64,000 bases of DNA from Campylobacter concisus (GTDB taxonomy: Bacteria; Campylobacterota; Campylobacteria; Campylobacterales; Campylobacteraceae), in the NCBI RefSeq assembly GCF_002165775.1, contig NZ_NDYP01000003.1:62001-126000 (forward strand), in the 5' to 3' direction. Made by a program: the position numbers and the translations under genes. Under the pieces are notes generated by a model. It ran no database searches, was not told the origin of the DNA, and saw nothing but the letters and a program-made list of their open reading frames with translations. Positions 10,055-18,986 of this stretch are shown here, piece by piece (position 1 is the stretch's first letter; the number at the start of each line of letters is the position of its first letter).

Positions 10055-10070
10055 AGGGGCGTTTGCCCCT
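10055..10070 (+). terminator. Hairpin after purH
   Basis: AGGGGC and GCCCCT form a 6-bp GC-rich stem with a GTTT loop six bases after the purH stop. The downstream bases are only moderately T-rich (TACTTCACACTTT), so it is a probable but not ideal intrinsic terminator. Confidence 0.55.
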
Positions 10071-10099
10071 TACTTCACACTTTATAACTTTAATTTTCG

Positions 10100-10105
10100 T
10101 ATAAT
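10100..10105 (+). promoter_or_regulatory. -10 box of msrAB
   Basis: A consensus TATAAT lies 25 bases upstream of the msrAB ATG, preceded by an AT-rich stretch (TTTATAACTTTAATTTTCG) typical of Campylobacter sigma-70 promoters, which lack a clear -35. AAAGGAG lies between it and the start. Confidence 0.7.
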
Positions 10106-10129
10106 CTTTCAAAAGCGAAAGGAGATAGA

Positions 10130-11170
10130 ATGAAAAAGATCTTAAAATTTATCTTAATGGCGGCAGTGTTTTTTGGTCTAAATTTGATGGCAAAAGATGA
10201 GCTTATAAAGGAGCAGACGATGGCAGGACAAAATTTAAAAGAAATTTATCTAGCGGGTGGTTGCTTTTGGGGTATGCAAGGATATTTTAAAAAGATATTT
10301 GGTGTAGTGGATACAAAGGTAGGCTACGCAAATGGCAAGAGCAAAAATACTAGCTACCGCGAGCTTCATGAGAGCGATCATGCTGAGACACTTTATATAA
10401 AATATGATGAAAACAGAGTCGCTTTGGCTGAAATTTTGGCTCACTTTTTTAGAGTGATCGATCCGACCTCATTAAACAAACAAGGCAATGACGTAGGTAG
10501 GCAGTATAGAAGCGGGATTTACTATGTTAGCAAGGACGATCTGTCAGTCATTGAGAGCTTTATAAAGATAGAGCAAAAGAAATTTAAAGACAAGATCGTG
10601 GTTGAGGTAGCGCCGCTTAAAAATTTCGTCATAGGCGAGGAGTATCACCAAGACTATCTTGATAAAAATCCTTTTGGATACTGCCATATCGATCTAGGTT
10701 TAGCCGATAAACCGCTTTACGATGAGACAAAATTTAAGCCACTTAGTAAAGATGAGCTAAAGAAAAATTTAAGTAGCGAGCAGTATGCCGTGACGCAAGA
10801 AGCAGCGACTGAGAGGCCATTTAGCAGTGAGTATGATAAATTTGATCAAAAAGGCATTTATGTAGATATAACGAGTGGAAAGCCACTTTTCTCAAGTGCA
10901 GATAAATTTGATGCAGGATGTGGCTGGCCAAGCTTTACAAAGCCTATAACGACAACAGCTCTTTCATATAAGGAGGACAACTCGTTTATGATGAAAAGAG
11001 TCGAAGTTAAGTCGCAAAATAGCGATGCGCACCTTGGGCATGTTTTTGACGATGGCCCAAGCGATAAGGGTGGGCTAAGATATTGTATAAACGGTGCGAG
11101 CCTTAAATTTATACCGCTTGAAGATATGGCTAGGCTTGGATACGAGGAATTTATACCTTACGTAAAATAG
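10130..11170 (+). CDS. msrAB: Exported fused methionine sulfoxide reductase MsrA-MsrB
   Basis: A 346-residue fusion that repairs oxidised methionine in both S- and R-forms. An N-terminal signal peptide or anchor (about 1-22) points to the periplasm. The MsrA domain has GGCFWG with catalytic Cys45 and HADHAET-like and [10 protein letters not shown] motifs. The MsrB domain follows, with CGWPSF and a catalytic Cys319 in RYCING. The Zn-binding CxxC pairs of some MsrB enzymes are not seen. It is monocistronic by appearance: its own -10 is upstream, and a separate promoter precedes the next gene. The reductant supply is not evident here. Confidence 0.93.
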   Translation: MKKILKFILMAAVFFGLNLMAKDELIKEQTMAGQNLKEIYLAGGCFWGMQGYFKKIFGVVDTKVGYANGKSKNTSYRELHESDHAETLYIKYDENRVALAEILAHFFRVIDPTSLNKQGNDVGRQYRSGIYYVSKDDLSVIESFIKIEQKKFKDKIVVEVAPLKNFVIGEEYHQDYLDKNPFGYCHIDLGLADKPLYDETKFKPLSKDELKKNLSSEQYAVTQEAATERPFSSEYDKFDQKGIYVDITSGKPLFSSADKFDAGCGWPSFTKPITTTALSYKEDNSFMMKRVEVKSQNSDAHLGHVFDDGPSDKGGLRYCINGASLKFIPLEDMARLGYEEFIPYVK

Positions 11171-11213
11171 CTTTTGTTGAAGCAAATCAATAGTTTAAAA
11201 AGTTTAATCAGAG

Positions 11214-11219
11214 TATAAT
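11214..11219 (+). promoter_or_regulatory. -10 box of the DUF2249/DUF59 operon
   Basis: GAGTATAATTCTCC contains a TATAAT 24 bases before the ATG at 11243, with AAAGGAG in between. It would serve the three tightly packed genes from 11243 to 13070. Confidence 0.65.
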
Positions 11220-11242
11220 TCTCCAAAATCAAAGGAGAAAAA

Positions 11243-11581
11243 ATGAGTGATTTTTTCAAAAATGCGGAGCAATTTAGTGTTGATGGTGCAACTGTACCAT
11301 TTTATAAATTTAATGAAAATGGTGTAAATTTTGTTGGCTTTGACTCACGTCCTTGCGTGCCGCCAGAGCCAATGGTTAATGCATTAATCGCTATTAAATT
11401 TGCTGATAAAAATACAAAAATTATGATGCTAAATCATAAATTTCCAGCTGGTCTTATACCAAAGATAGATAAGAGCTTTGACATAGAGCGTGAAGATATA
11501 GATGGTGGGGCTGTAAAGATGATTTTTAGCCTAAAAGACGGTGCAAACATAGAAGACGTAGATACGAGTCTTTGCCACTAA
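11243..11581 (+). CDS. DUF2249-like small protein
   Basis: A 112-residue cytosolic protein. The central stretch FDSRPCVPPEPMVNALIAI, followed by MLNHKFPAGLIPKI, has the D-x-R-x5-PPEPM ... H-x-x-P spacing I associate with DUF2249, a domain often found near NO-response and Fe-S repair genes. A second Cys lies at the C-terminus (LCH). It is one base ahead of the membrane-protein gene at 11583 and is co-transcribed with that and the DUF59 gene. The function is unproven; the family assignment rests on pattern only. Confidence 0.65.
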   Translation: MSDFFKNAEQFSVDGATVPFYKFNENGVNFVGFDSRPCVPPEPMVNALIAIKFADKNTKIMMLNHKFPAGLIPKIDKSFDIEREDIDGGAVKMIFSLKDGANIEDVDTSLCH

Positions 11582-11582
11582 G

Positions 11583-12773
11583 ATGCTTTTAAATACTTAT
11601 GCACCACCATTTAAGCTAGTCGGTGGATATTTTATTGCTGGAATTTTGTTTTTGGCATTAAGTGTGCCGGCATTCTTTTATGCAGATTTTGATGCGATTA
11701 GCTCACTAAACACAGCTGGTTTTTTGCATATATTTTTTGTTGGCTTTGTTATGAGCATTATCATCGGAGCGCTCTATCAGCTAACCTCAGTCATCTTAGA
11801 AAAGCCGTTTTTTACTGCAAAAGGTGCTATTTTAAATTTGGCTATTTTTTGTCTATCATTGTTGGGCATGTGCTACGGGATGTTATTTGCTGAGGCTAAA
11901 ATTTTACAAATTAGTGGAGTTTTGCTTTTTTGCTCGCTCGCTTTTTTTGCTACGACTTATGCATTAAGCTTTATGGATAATGAAAAAAGGAGCTTTGCAG
12001 CCTTTGCACTTTTTGTTTCAGCTATCTTTTTGATAATTGGAATAACGCTTGGTTTTTGCTTGCTTATGATACTTAGTGGCACGCTGATGCTTGATTTTGA
12101 GATGACACTAAAATTTCACGTTTATTTTGTGCTGGGATTTGTGTTTCTTGTGATACTTGGAGCTGCTAGTGTACTCTTACCTATGTTTGCACTAGCTCAT
12201 GATCTAAAATTTACACTTAGTAAAGCCTCACTAGCATGCTATATTTTGGGTGGTATCTTACTAGGTTTTAATGAAAATTTGTCTGTTTTGTCAATATGTG
12301 TGGCAGCTTTACTTTTTATAGCTCAAGCATTTTATATTTTAAAAAAACGCGTTAGAAAGGCGTATGATTACTGGAATGTAAATATCGTACTTTCGTTGGT
12401 GGCTTTGCTTGGTGCTACTGTTTTTATAGCTTTAGACAAATTAAATTTAGCTGCGTATTTTTTAATATATGGCTTTTTGTTTGCTTTTATCGTAGCTCAT
12501 CTTTACAAGATCGCACCATTTCTAATATGGTATCACTACGTAGCACCTTTTGTCGGAAAGGTAAAAGTGCCACTTCTTGATGCCATGATACTAAAAAAGA
12601 TAGCTTATTTTGGTATAGCTTTTAATGCTATCTCGCTTCTTTGCTATCTTCTCTCAACTTGCTTTGAACTAGAAATTTTAGTGCAAGCTAGTATGATGTT
12701 TATAGCTCTTAGTATAGTTTTGCTATCGATAAATATAATAAATATTTTTAGATTTACTGGTTTTAAAGGATAA
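11583..12773 (+). CDS. Polytopic membrane protein with conserved His, possibly haem-copper-oxidase- or NnrS-like
   Basis: A 396-residue, very hydrophobic protein with roughly eleven or twelve transmembrane segments. Histidines lie within or near helices (GFLHIFFVGF near 47, KFHVYFVLGF near 178, ALAHDL, IVAHLYKIAPF, WYHYV), an arrangement that recalls NnrS and small subunit-I-like proteins, though I cannot confirm a full haem-ligand set. It is flanked one base upstream by a DUF2249-like gene and three bases downstream by a DUF59 gene. The context suggests NO or oxidative stress or Fe-S metabolism, but this is inference. Confidence 0.6.
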   Translation: MLLNTYAPPFKLVGGYFIAGILFLALSVPAFFYADFDAISSLNTAGFLHIFFVGFVMSIIIGALYQLTSVILEKPFFTAKGAILNLAIFCLSLLGMCYGMLFAEAKILQISGVLLFCSLAFFATTYALSFMDNEKRSFAAFALFVSAIFLIIGITLGFCLLMILSGTLMLDFEMTLKFHVYFVLGFVFLVILGAASVLLPMFALAHDLKFTLSKASLACYILGGILLGFNENLSVLSICVAALLFIAQAFYILKKRVRKAYDYWNVNIVLSLVALLGATVFIALDKLNLAAYFLIYGFLFAFIVAHLYKIAPFLIWYHYVAPFVGKVKVPLLDAMILKKIAYFGIAFNAISLLCYLLSTCFELEILVQASMMFIALSIVLLSINIINIFRFTGFKG

Positions 12774-12776
12774 AAA

Positions 12777-13070
12777 ATGAAAGAAAAAATTTATAACGCA
12801 CTGTCAAATATCGTTGATCCAGAAGTTGGCTTTGATATCGTTTCGCTCGGACTTATATATGATGCGAGCTGCGATGAGAATGGCAAAGCAAAAGTTACTA
12901 TGACGCTTTCAACCAAATCTTGCCCACTGCACGAAATGATACTTGGCTGGGTAGAAACTGCCGTGCTTGATATAGAAGGTGTCAAAGAGTGTGAGATCGA
13001 TCTTGTCTGGGAGCCTGAGTGGAATATACAAATGGCAAGCGATTTTGTAAAAGCACAACTTGGAGTTTAA
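12777..13070 (+). CDS. DUF59/MIP18-family Fe-S assembly protein
   Basis: A 97-residue protein of the MIP18 (DUF59) family, whose members (SufT, PaaD, the N-terminal part of Mrp proteins) help insert or deliver Fe-S clusters. It has IVDPEVGFDIVSLGLIYD near residues 12-29 and TLSTKSCPLHEMI with the conserved Cys at 49; the C-terminus has VWEPEWNIQMAS, resembling V.-[DW].P.W family endings. It is the last gene of the 11243-13070 operon and is followed by a strong hairpin. Which client proteins it serves is not visible. Confidence 0.85.
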   Translation: MKEKIYNALSNIVDPEVGFDIVSLGLIYDASCDENGKAKVTMTLSTKSCPLHEMILGWVETAVLDIEGVKECEIDLVWEPEWNIQMASDFVKAQLGV

Positions 13071-13113
13071 ATTTTAAGTTTTTAGATTTGAAAGTTTGTA
13101 GATTTTTAATAAG

Positions 13114-13135
13114 CTAGAGAGCAAAGGCTCTCTAG
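13114..13135. terminator. Hairpin between convergent DUF59 operon and ftsZ
   Basis: CTAGAGAGC and GCTCTCTAG form a perfect 9-bp stem with an AAAG loop, midway between the converging DUF59 gene (plus) and ftsZ (minus). T-runs are imperfect on both sides, but the position suits a bidirectional terminator. Confidence 0.7.
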
Positions 13136-13160
13136 AAATTTTAAGGAGTTTGTTTTTTTA

Positions 13161-14300
13161 TTAATCCATTTGATGGCGCATAAATGATGGCACATCAAGC
13201 TGTGACATATAGTCTTCGTCATATCCACCACTAACTTTTTTAAGTCTTAATATACGCTCTTTTTTTATGATATCGCTTGCATTAGAAGTTTGTACTTCAT
13301 CTTTTTTTTCAGCTTCTTTTTGTGAGCTTTGAAAACCTGTTGCTATTATTGTAACTTCAACTTTATTGTCTTCTATTTTGTCATCAGTTGTTGTACCAAA
13401 TATAATTTCAGCATCTTCATCCGCTGCCTCATGAATAATACTCATCGCATTATTGATATCAGCTAGTGGGCAACTAGGGCTTATTCTAAAATGAACTAAA
13501 ATACCAAATGCACCATTTATTGTCATGTTATCAAGAAGTGGTGATTGTATAGCATTTTTTATAGCTTCTTGCGCTGCATCCTCGCCACTTGCTTCGCCAA
13601 CACCCATTAAAGCTAGTCCTCTATGGCTCATAATCGTTCTAACATCTGCAAAGTCTAGATTTATGTCGCTTTTTCCTGAGTCAAGTACGATCGTACTCAT
13701 ACCATTGACGGCTCTTGCAAGTACTTCATCAACCATTTCAAAGCTTTCTTTTATGCCAGCATTTTTATCAATTAATGTTAGGAGTTTATCGTTTGGAATG
13801 ACAACAATAGAATCGCTTTCTTTCCTGAGTTCTTCAAGGCCACAATCAGCCAATTTTCTACGTTTTTTTCCTTCAAACATAAAAGGCATAGTAACAACCG
13901 CAACTGTTAGTGCACCAATATCTTTTGCAGCTTGAGCAACTACTGGAGCTGCACCTGTACCAGTTCCACCACCAAGTCCTGTACCGATAAAAACTATATC
14001 TGATGTCTCAAGTGCGCTTTTTACTTCATCGTAGCTCTCTTCAGCAGCAGCTTTTCCTATTTCAGGTCTCATGCCTGCACCTAGACCTTTTGTTGTTTTC
14101 TCGCCTAGTTGAATTTTCGTATGTGCAAGAGAATTTTCAAGAGCCTTAGCATCTGTATTAGCAACAATAAGATCTATATTTAAATTTGGATTAACTCTTA
14201 TTATATGGTTGACCATATTGCCACCACCTCCACCTACACCTACGACCTTTATCTTTGCACCATAGATGCTTTTATTTTCTTCTACTGTGAAGCTACTCAT
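13161..14300 (-). CDS. ftsZ: Cell division protein FtsZ
   Basis: The tubulin-like GTPase that forms the cytokinetic Z ring. The 379-residue protein shows GVGGGGGNMVNHI near residue 21 and the tubulin signature GLGGGTGTGAAP near 108, then PNDKLLTLIDKNAG and SDINLDFADVRTIM in the polymerisation (T7) region. A variable linker follows and the C-terminus has YDEDYMSQLDVPSFMRHQ, matching the D-x-P-x-F-[LM]-R conserved tail that binds FtsA. It lies 14 bases after ftsA in the operon ppiD-ftsA-ftsZ. Confidence 0.98.
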   Translation of the reverse strand: MSSFTVEENKSIYGAKIKVVGVGGGGGNMVNHIIRVNPNLNIDLIVANTDAKALENSLAHTKIQLGEKTTKGLGAGMRPEIGKAAAEESYDEVKSALETSDIVFIGTGLGGGTGTGAAPVVAQAAKDIGALTVAVVTMPFMFEGKKRRKLADCGLEELRKESDSIVVIPNDKLLTLIDKNAGIKESFEMVDEVLARAVNGMSTIVLDSGKSDINLDFADVRTIMSHRGLALMGVGEASGEDAAQEAIKNAIQSPLLDNMTINGAFGILVHFRISPSCPLADINNAMSIIHEAADEDAEIIFGTTTDDKIEDNKVEVTIIATGFQSSQKEAEKKDEVQTSNASDIIKKERILRLKKVSGGYDEDYMSQLDVPSFMRHQMD

Positions 14301-14314
14301 TTTTGAAATTCTCC

Positions 14315-15742
14315 TTAAAATAATTGTGTAATACTATACCAAAATTTTGCAAAAGCATTTGGCTTTTTTTCTTGTTTGCTAATATCTGCAATATTGGCAA
14401 GCTCTTCTTTATTTTTTGATTTATTTGCTACCTCTAATTCAAAATCTTTATCAGAAAAACTATCCTCTTTTTCATTTGGATCCTGCACCTCTTGTCCAAA
14501 ATTTTGTACGTTTTCTTCTTCTGCAAAAACATTTCTAAAATTTGCTTTCGGTTTTGAGGCTATTTCCCCTTGGTATCTCATTTTTTTCTCAGAATCAATT
14601 TCGTATGGGCTAAAGTTGCCAGCACCATATAAACAAAGTCCTATAGCACAAGAATTTGCTGGATCTCTTAAAATTTCAAATAATCCATCCATTTCTTTTG
14701 GTTTTGCTATACGAACTGGCATTTTATCAAATATCGCAGATGCAAGATCTCTAATGCCTTCTAACTTAGTCATACCGCCAGTAAGTATTATTCCAGCACC
14801 AATGCTATCTTTATAGCCACTATCTTCTAGCATCTTAGCAAGTACCATAAGGGTTTCTTCTGCTCTGGCATATATAACATTTGATATTATGTCTAGTGAA
14901 ACTTCGTGGCTTTTTGTTTCATCTCCAAGGATCGGGAGCTCTATTAGATCAACTGACTTATTTATTAAAGCGCCATAGCCTAATTTTATCTCTTCTGCCT
15001 TTGGAAGTGGTGTATGCAGAGCCATAGAAAGATCATTTGTAATGTTTGCTGAGCCAACAGGTAAAAATTCATTGTATCTTATAGAATTTCCAGAATGCAC
15101 TACAAGATTACAAGTAGCACCACCCATATCAACAAGTGCGGCACCAAGCTCTTTCTCATCTTTTGTTAATGTTGCTATCGCAGAAGCATATCCTGAAAGC
15201 ACTATGTTATCTAGTTGAACGCCTGCTAAATTTACGGCTTTTCTTAGGTTGCTAATAGATGATTTTTGTACTGTAACAATATGTGTTTGCACTTCCAGTC
15301 TACTACCATTCATGCCTATTGGATCTTCAATGTGTTCTTGCCCATCTACTTTAAAATTATAAGGAAGAACATGTAATTTTTCATATTCATGAGGTATATC
15401 AGCTGTATGATCGGCCATTTGCATAGCACGTTCGATCTCTTTTATACCTATTTCATGATTTGGTATATTCACTACACCACTACTGTCAACGCTTTTCGTA
15501 TACGCACCAGAAATAGAAACTATGACTTTTTCATAGCGTGTTCCTGCAACTCTTTGTGCTTCTATTAATGCATTTTTTATCGACTTTGCAGCTTGTTCAA
15601 TATTAGTTATAACACCTTTTCTTATTCCCTGCGTTTTTTCAGTTCCAATTCCAATTATCTTAATACCATTTTCATCATGTTGTGCTATTACTGCACAAAT
15701 CTGGAAAGAGCCGATATCTATACCTAAAATTTTTGTACTCAA
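14315..15742 (-). CDS. ftsA: Cell division protein FtsA
   Basis: The actin-like ATPase that tethers FtsZ to the membrane and recruits later divisome proteins. The 475-residue protein begins LGIDIGSFQICAVI (phosphate-1 loop), has ALVDMGGATCNLVVHSG (phosphate-2) and ILTGGMTKLEGI (adenosine motif), and ends in an amphipathic NAFAKFWYSITQLF suited to membrane binding. The C-terminal linker (about 385-460) is long, acidic and low in complexity. The start is TTG, with AAGG a little upstream on the minus strand. It follows ppiD by six bases. Confidence 0.96.
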   Translation of the reverse strand: MSTKILGIDIGSFQICAVIAQHDENGIKIIGIGTEKTQGIRKGVITNIEQAAKSIKNALIEAQRVAGTRYEKVIVSISGAYTKSVDSSGVVNIPNHEIGIKEIERAMQMADHTADIPHEYEKLHVLPYNFKVDGQEHIEDPIGMNGSRLEVQTHIVTVQKSSISNLRKAVNLAGVQLDNIVLSGYASAIATLTKDEKELGAALVDMGGATCNLVVHSGNSIRYNEFLPVGSANITNDLSMALHTPLPKAEEIKLGYGALINKSVDLIELPILGDETKSHEVSLDIISNVIYARAEETLMVLAKMLEDSGYKDSIGAGIILTGGMTKLEGIRDLASAIFDKMPVRIAKPKEMDGLFEILRDPANSCAIGLCLYGAGNFSPYEIDSEKKMRYQGEIASKPKANFRNVFAEEENVQNFGQEVQDPNEKEDSFSDKDFELEVANKSKNKEELANIADISKQEKKPNAFAKFWYSITQLF

Positions 15743-15748
15743 GATAAA

Positions 15749-17206
15749 TTACCTTTTGATATATTCTTTAATTTCATAGTATTTTTTTAGTTTGTTTGTT
15801 AAATCTTTTATTAACTCATTATTTTTAAGCATTGTAACGTTTTGCTGTGTTATTTGCTTATAGTTATTATCTATATTATCTACAAGCAACCTTTGTTCCA
15901 AAATATCGTATATAACGGCCTTATCTTCTAATATAACATAATCTTTTTTGTTGTTAGTTTCAAAAAGTTGAGAAACAAAAGCTCTAGTTTCACTTTCATT
16001 TAGTCCCAAGATAGAGCCATTTATATCTCTACTGATAAAGCCTATATCAGTTCCTTTGAAATTTTGTAAAGACTCTTTTGCTATGGTTATTAGGTTTTCT
16101 TTTTTCTTTTTATCTTTGTAAATTTCAAGCACCATTGCTCTTGCTTGTTCAAAACTCATAGGTTGTGGAGGAGTTATACTTTTTACTCTAACTATCAAAT
16201 ATCCATCTTTATATGTAAACGGTTTTATCACCTCACCAACTTTTGCCCCTTTTATTTCATCGAGCGAGAATGTCGCATTATCTTCATTTATACTAACAAA
16301 TTCATTTGTTGCAAGCTCAGCTTTTTTGATAGAGGTATATTTTTTTAAAGCATCGGTCTTACTTTTCTCAATATTGTAGTCTTTGACAACTTCAGTCTTT
16401 ACTTCGTCAAATGATTTGATTTTATCATCAGAGCCTTTGTATCTCTCCTTGTTATCGTTATAGTAGTCACTCAAAGTAGTTTGATTTACATCATTTTTAT
16501 TTGACTCTATAAAGTATGTTTCTAGACCGTATATAGTCTTTGTCATATAGTTGTTTTTATCTGTTTCCCAAAGATTCTTTAGTTCTTTTTCATCTATTTT
16601 TATATCACTTTGATTAGCATTTATTATCTGTATTGCTAATTTGTCTTGCATAAAAAAGCTTGCTTCCATCATTGCAATGTCTTCTTTGCTAGCTGGTAAA
16701 TTTAAAATAGTTCTAAGCTTATCAAGTAGTATTGTTAGTTTTAAATTTTCTTCAAAATCAGTTGGATTTATTCTAGCTCTTCTTAAAATATCGTAGTATA
16801 AATTTTTATCAAAAGTACCATCTTTTTGAAATGTTGGATCAGCGATTATATATTTTAAAATATCATCTTTGCTAACACTAAGACCTATATCGTCTGCAAA
16901 ATTTAATAGTAAATTCTCTTGAATTGTAGCCTGAAGTGCAGCATTTTGTAAGCCTAACTCATTAGCCTTTTCTTGTGTTAATTTGCCATCGAAAAGATTG
17001 TTATAGTATTGATATAAGCTATCGTATTTTTGTTGTAGTTCTTGAATGCTTATATTTCTGTGTCCTACTTTTGCTACTGAGGTGGCTCGATTGCTGTTTA
17101 AATCATATGCTCCCCAGCCTACAAAGCCTGCTCCAACAAAGGCTATTGTACTTACCCAAATGGTAACAACTAGGTATTTTTTATGTTTTTGCATCCAAGA
17201 CAACAT
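15749..17206 (-). CDS. ppiD: PpiD/SurA-like periplasmic folding factor (membrane-anchored)
   Basis: A 485-residue protein with a cytoplasmic Met-rich start (MLSWMQKHKKY), one transmembrane helix (about 12-33) and a large periplasmic part. The N-terminal helical region (about 40-200, with AKVGHRNISIQELQQKY) matches the SurA_N/PpiD chaperone fold. A parvulin-like segment is likely around 220-370 (GEVIKPFTYKDGYLIVRVK) but looks divergent, so isomerase activity is uncertain. PpiD helps newly secreted proteins leave SecYEG. It heads the ppiD-ftsA-ftsZ operon, a gene order also known from Helicobacter and Campylobacter. Confidence 0.85.
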   Translation of the reverse strand: MLSWMQKHKKYLVVTIWVSTIAFVGAGFVGWGAYDLNSNRATSVAKVGHRNISIQELQQKYDSLYQYYNNLFDGKLTQEKANELGLQNAALQATIQENLLLNFADDIGLSVSKDDILKYIIADPTFQKDGTFDKNLYYDILRRARINPTDFEENLKLTILLDKLRTILNLPASKEDIAMMEASFFMQDKLAIQIINANQSDIKIDEKELKNLWETDKNNYMTKTIYGLETYFIESNKNDVNQTTLSDYYNDNKERYKGSDDKIKSFDEVKTEVVKDYNIEKSKTDALKKYTSIKKAELATNEFVSINEDNATFSLDEIKGAKVGEVIKPFTYKDGYLIVRVKSITPPQPMSFEQARAMVLEIYKDKKKKENLITIAKESLQNFKGTDIGFISRDINGSILGLNESETRAFVSQLFETNNKKDYVILEDKAVIYDILEQRLLVDNIDNNYKQITQQNVTMLKNNELIKDLTNKLKKYYEIKEYIKR

Positions 17207-17303
17207 TAAATTTTCCTTTAAAAGACTAACGAAATTTGTATGATATATTATATAAAATTGCCTTAAATAAGCTTAAAATAGGGGCTTTAAAAATACCTTT
17301 GTG

Positions 17304-17347
17304 AAGAATTTTGCTAACAATTTTTTAGCATTGTTAGCAAAATTCTT
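17304..17347 (-). terminator. Long perfect hairpin overlapping the stop of the aldolase-like gene
   Basis: The arms 17304-17320 and 17331-17347 are perfectly complementary over 17 bp, with a 10-base loop. The stem starts inside the stop codon of the minus-strand gene ending at 17346, and TATTTTTAAAG follows on that strand, so it is a strong intrinsic terminator separating that gene from ppiD. Confidence 0.75.
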
Positions 17348-17933
17348 AAATACTATAATCGCTATAACCACTAGTTAAATGAAGCAATTTGCAGCTATTT
17401 TCTAGCAAAGCTATCTCTTTTGCAAGAAGCTGAGGGCTTCTACTGTATGCGTAAATGCCATATCCTTTAACGATAATAATGTTTGTGTTTTTTTCTAGCA
17501 TATATCTATAAATTTCAGTTTCTGCACGTTCATACCAGTCATCATATTGTTTTGGATCATAAACAGAAATTTTATCAAATCTCATATACCCAAAATAATC
17601 TTTCGGTACAATTTTTTCATGTTTCATCGCGTAGGCAGTTGCGTATGGTGGCATCGCGTAGCAAACAAATCTTGCCTCATTTATATTTTTATAAATATTT
17701 AAGTGTATATCAGCATCAAGACTAGCTTCATTCCAACGATAGTCTTTTTTTGATGAAAGAAGTGTCAAATCATCATCTTTTAAATTATCAAAAATGGCAT
17801 TTTGTTTATTGATTATAAATTGATTTTTTTCGACTCTTGCCGAAATCGAGCCGTGAAAGACGCCAAAAAAATTCTTTCTAAACATAGAAAGTGATATCGT
17901 TTTTATCTCATTTATTGAGTGTTCTAGCTCCAT
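17346..17933 (-). CDS. Class II aldolase/adducin-like protein lacking the metal-binding histidines
   Basis: A 195-residue protein with the class II aldolase (fuculose-aldolase/adducin) pattern: FHGSISARV at about 26-34 (phosphate loop), DADIHLNIYK near 73-82 and a VCYAMPPYATA segment at 90-100. In active enzymes that segment reads V-x-H-x-H-P-P; here the two ligand positions are Tyr92 and Met94. The third ligand, normally His in a G-H-G turn near the C-terminal half, is Tyr159 (KGYGIYAYS). All three metal ligands are therefore replaced, so it is probably not a metal-dependent aldolase. It has its own TATAAT at about 17955-17960 and a strong terminator, and lies between ppiD and rsmH. The role is unknown. 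Confidence 0.75.
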   Translation of the reverse strand: MELEHSINEIKTISLSMFRKNFFGVFHGSISARVEKNQFIINKQNAIFDNLKDDDLTLLSSKKDYRWNEASLDADIHLNIYKNINEARFVCYAMPPYATAYAMKHEKIVPKDYFGYMRFDKISVYDPKQYDDWYERAETEIYRYMLEKNTNIIIVKGYGIYAYSRSPQLLAKEIALLENSCKLLHLTSGYSDYSI

Positions 17934-17954
17934 TTTTTCTCCTACGTTTAAGCG

Positions 17955-17960
17955 ATTATA
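17955..17960 (-). promoter_or_regulatory. -10 box of the aldolase-like gene
   Basis: On the minus strand TATAATCGC lies about 22 bases upstream of the ATG at 17933, with TAGGAG between them. It suggests an independent transcript for this single gene. Confidence 0.6.
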
Positions 17961-18060
17961 TTTAAGCTATCTTAAAATTTATGTAAAATTTTGTGTAATG
18001 ATAGCTTTTTAAGTAAAATTTCGATAAATTTTCCACACTATTTACTATAAAGAGGCAGCG

Positions 18061-18984
18061 TTGCAAAGTCCACATATCAGTGTTTTACTTGATGAAGTTC
18101 TATCTTTTTTTAAAAATTTAAATGGAAATTTTATAGATTGTACGCTTGGATATGCCGGACATTCTAGTGCCATTTTATCTCAAAACGAAAATTTAAATTT
18201 AATTGCCTGTGATAGAGATAACGAAGCTATAAATTTTTCACTAAAAAAACTTGAGCCATTTGGTAGTAGGGTTAAAATTTATAAAAGTAACTTCTCTGAA
18301 TTGACTAGCAAGCTAAGTCAAGAAGAAATTTTAAATGTTAGAGGAATTTTGGCTGACATTGGTGTTAGCTCGCTTCAGATAGATAAAGATGATAGGGGCT
18401 TTAGTCTTGGCTCAAGTACGCTTGATATGCGCATGGACAAAGAGCGAAATTTTAGCGCATTTGACGTTGTAAATGATTACTCTTTTGACGAGTTGGTTAG
18501 AATTTTTAGAGATTATGGCGAGATAAAAAATGCTGCCGGGATTGCGAACAAGATTATAAATGCTAGAAATTTTGGCAAGATAACAAGTGCAAAAGAGCTT
18601 GCAAATTTAATAGGTACAGCCCAGATAAAAGGGCGCGGAGTTAGCCCTGCGATACTCGCCTTTCAAGCGATTAGGATAGAGGTAAATGGTGAGCTAGATG
18701 AGCTAACAAATTTACTTGATAGTATAGAAAAATGTGGGTTTAAAGATTGTCTTGTGGCGATTATTACATTTCACTCGCTTGAAGATAGGATCGTAAAAGA
18801 GCGCTTTAAAAGATGGGCGAATAGCTGTATCTGTTTACCTGGTGTTTATAGATGTGAATGCGGAAACAATCACGAACTAGGAGAAATTTTAACCAAAAAG
18901 CCACTAACAGCAAGTAGCAGTGAGCTAAAGATAAACTCGCGAAGTAAGAGCGCAAAACTTCGAATTTTTAAGATAAAAGGATAA
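18061..18984 (+). CDS. rsmH: 16S rRNA (cytosine-1402-N4)-methyltransferase RsmH
   Basis: RsmH (MraW) N4-methylates C1402 in the ribosomal P site using SAM. The 307-residue protein has the expected HISVLLDEVLSFF start, DCTLGYAGHSSAIL (SAM motif I), DIGVSSLQID, DRGFSLGSSTLDMRMD and ITFHSLEDRIVK. The start codon is TTG, with AGAGG five bases before it. It is followed two bases later by an FtsL-like gene, the usual start of a division and cell-wall cluster; here the cluster stops after two genes. Confidence 0.96.
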   Translation: MQSPHISVLLDEVLSFFKNLNGNFIDCTLGYAGHSSAILSQNENLNLIACDRDNEAINFSLKKLEPFGSRVKIYKSNFSELTSKLSQEEILNVRGILADIGVSSLQIDKDDRGFSLGSSTLDMRMDKERNFSAFDVVNDYSFDELVRIFRDYGEIKNAAGIANKIINARNFGKITSAKELANLIGTAQIKGRGVSPAILAFQAIRIEVNGELDELTNLLDSIEKCGFKDCLVAIITFHSLEDRIVKERFKRWANSCICLPGVYRCECGNNHELGEILTKKPLTASSSELKINSRSKSAKLRIFKIKG

Positions 18985-18986
18985 AG

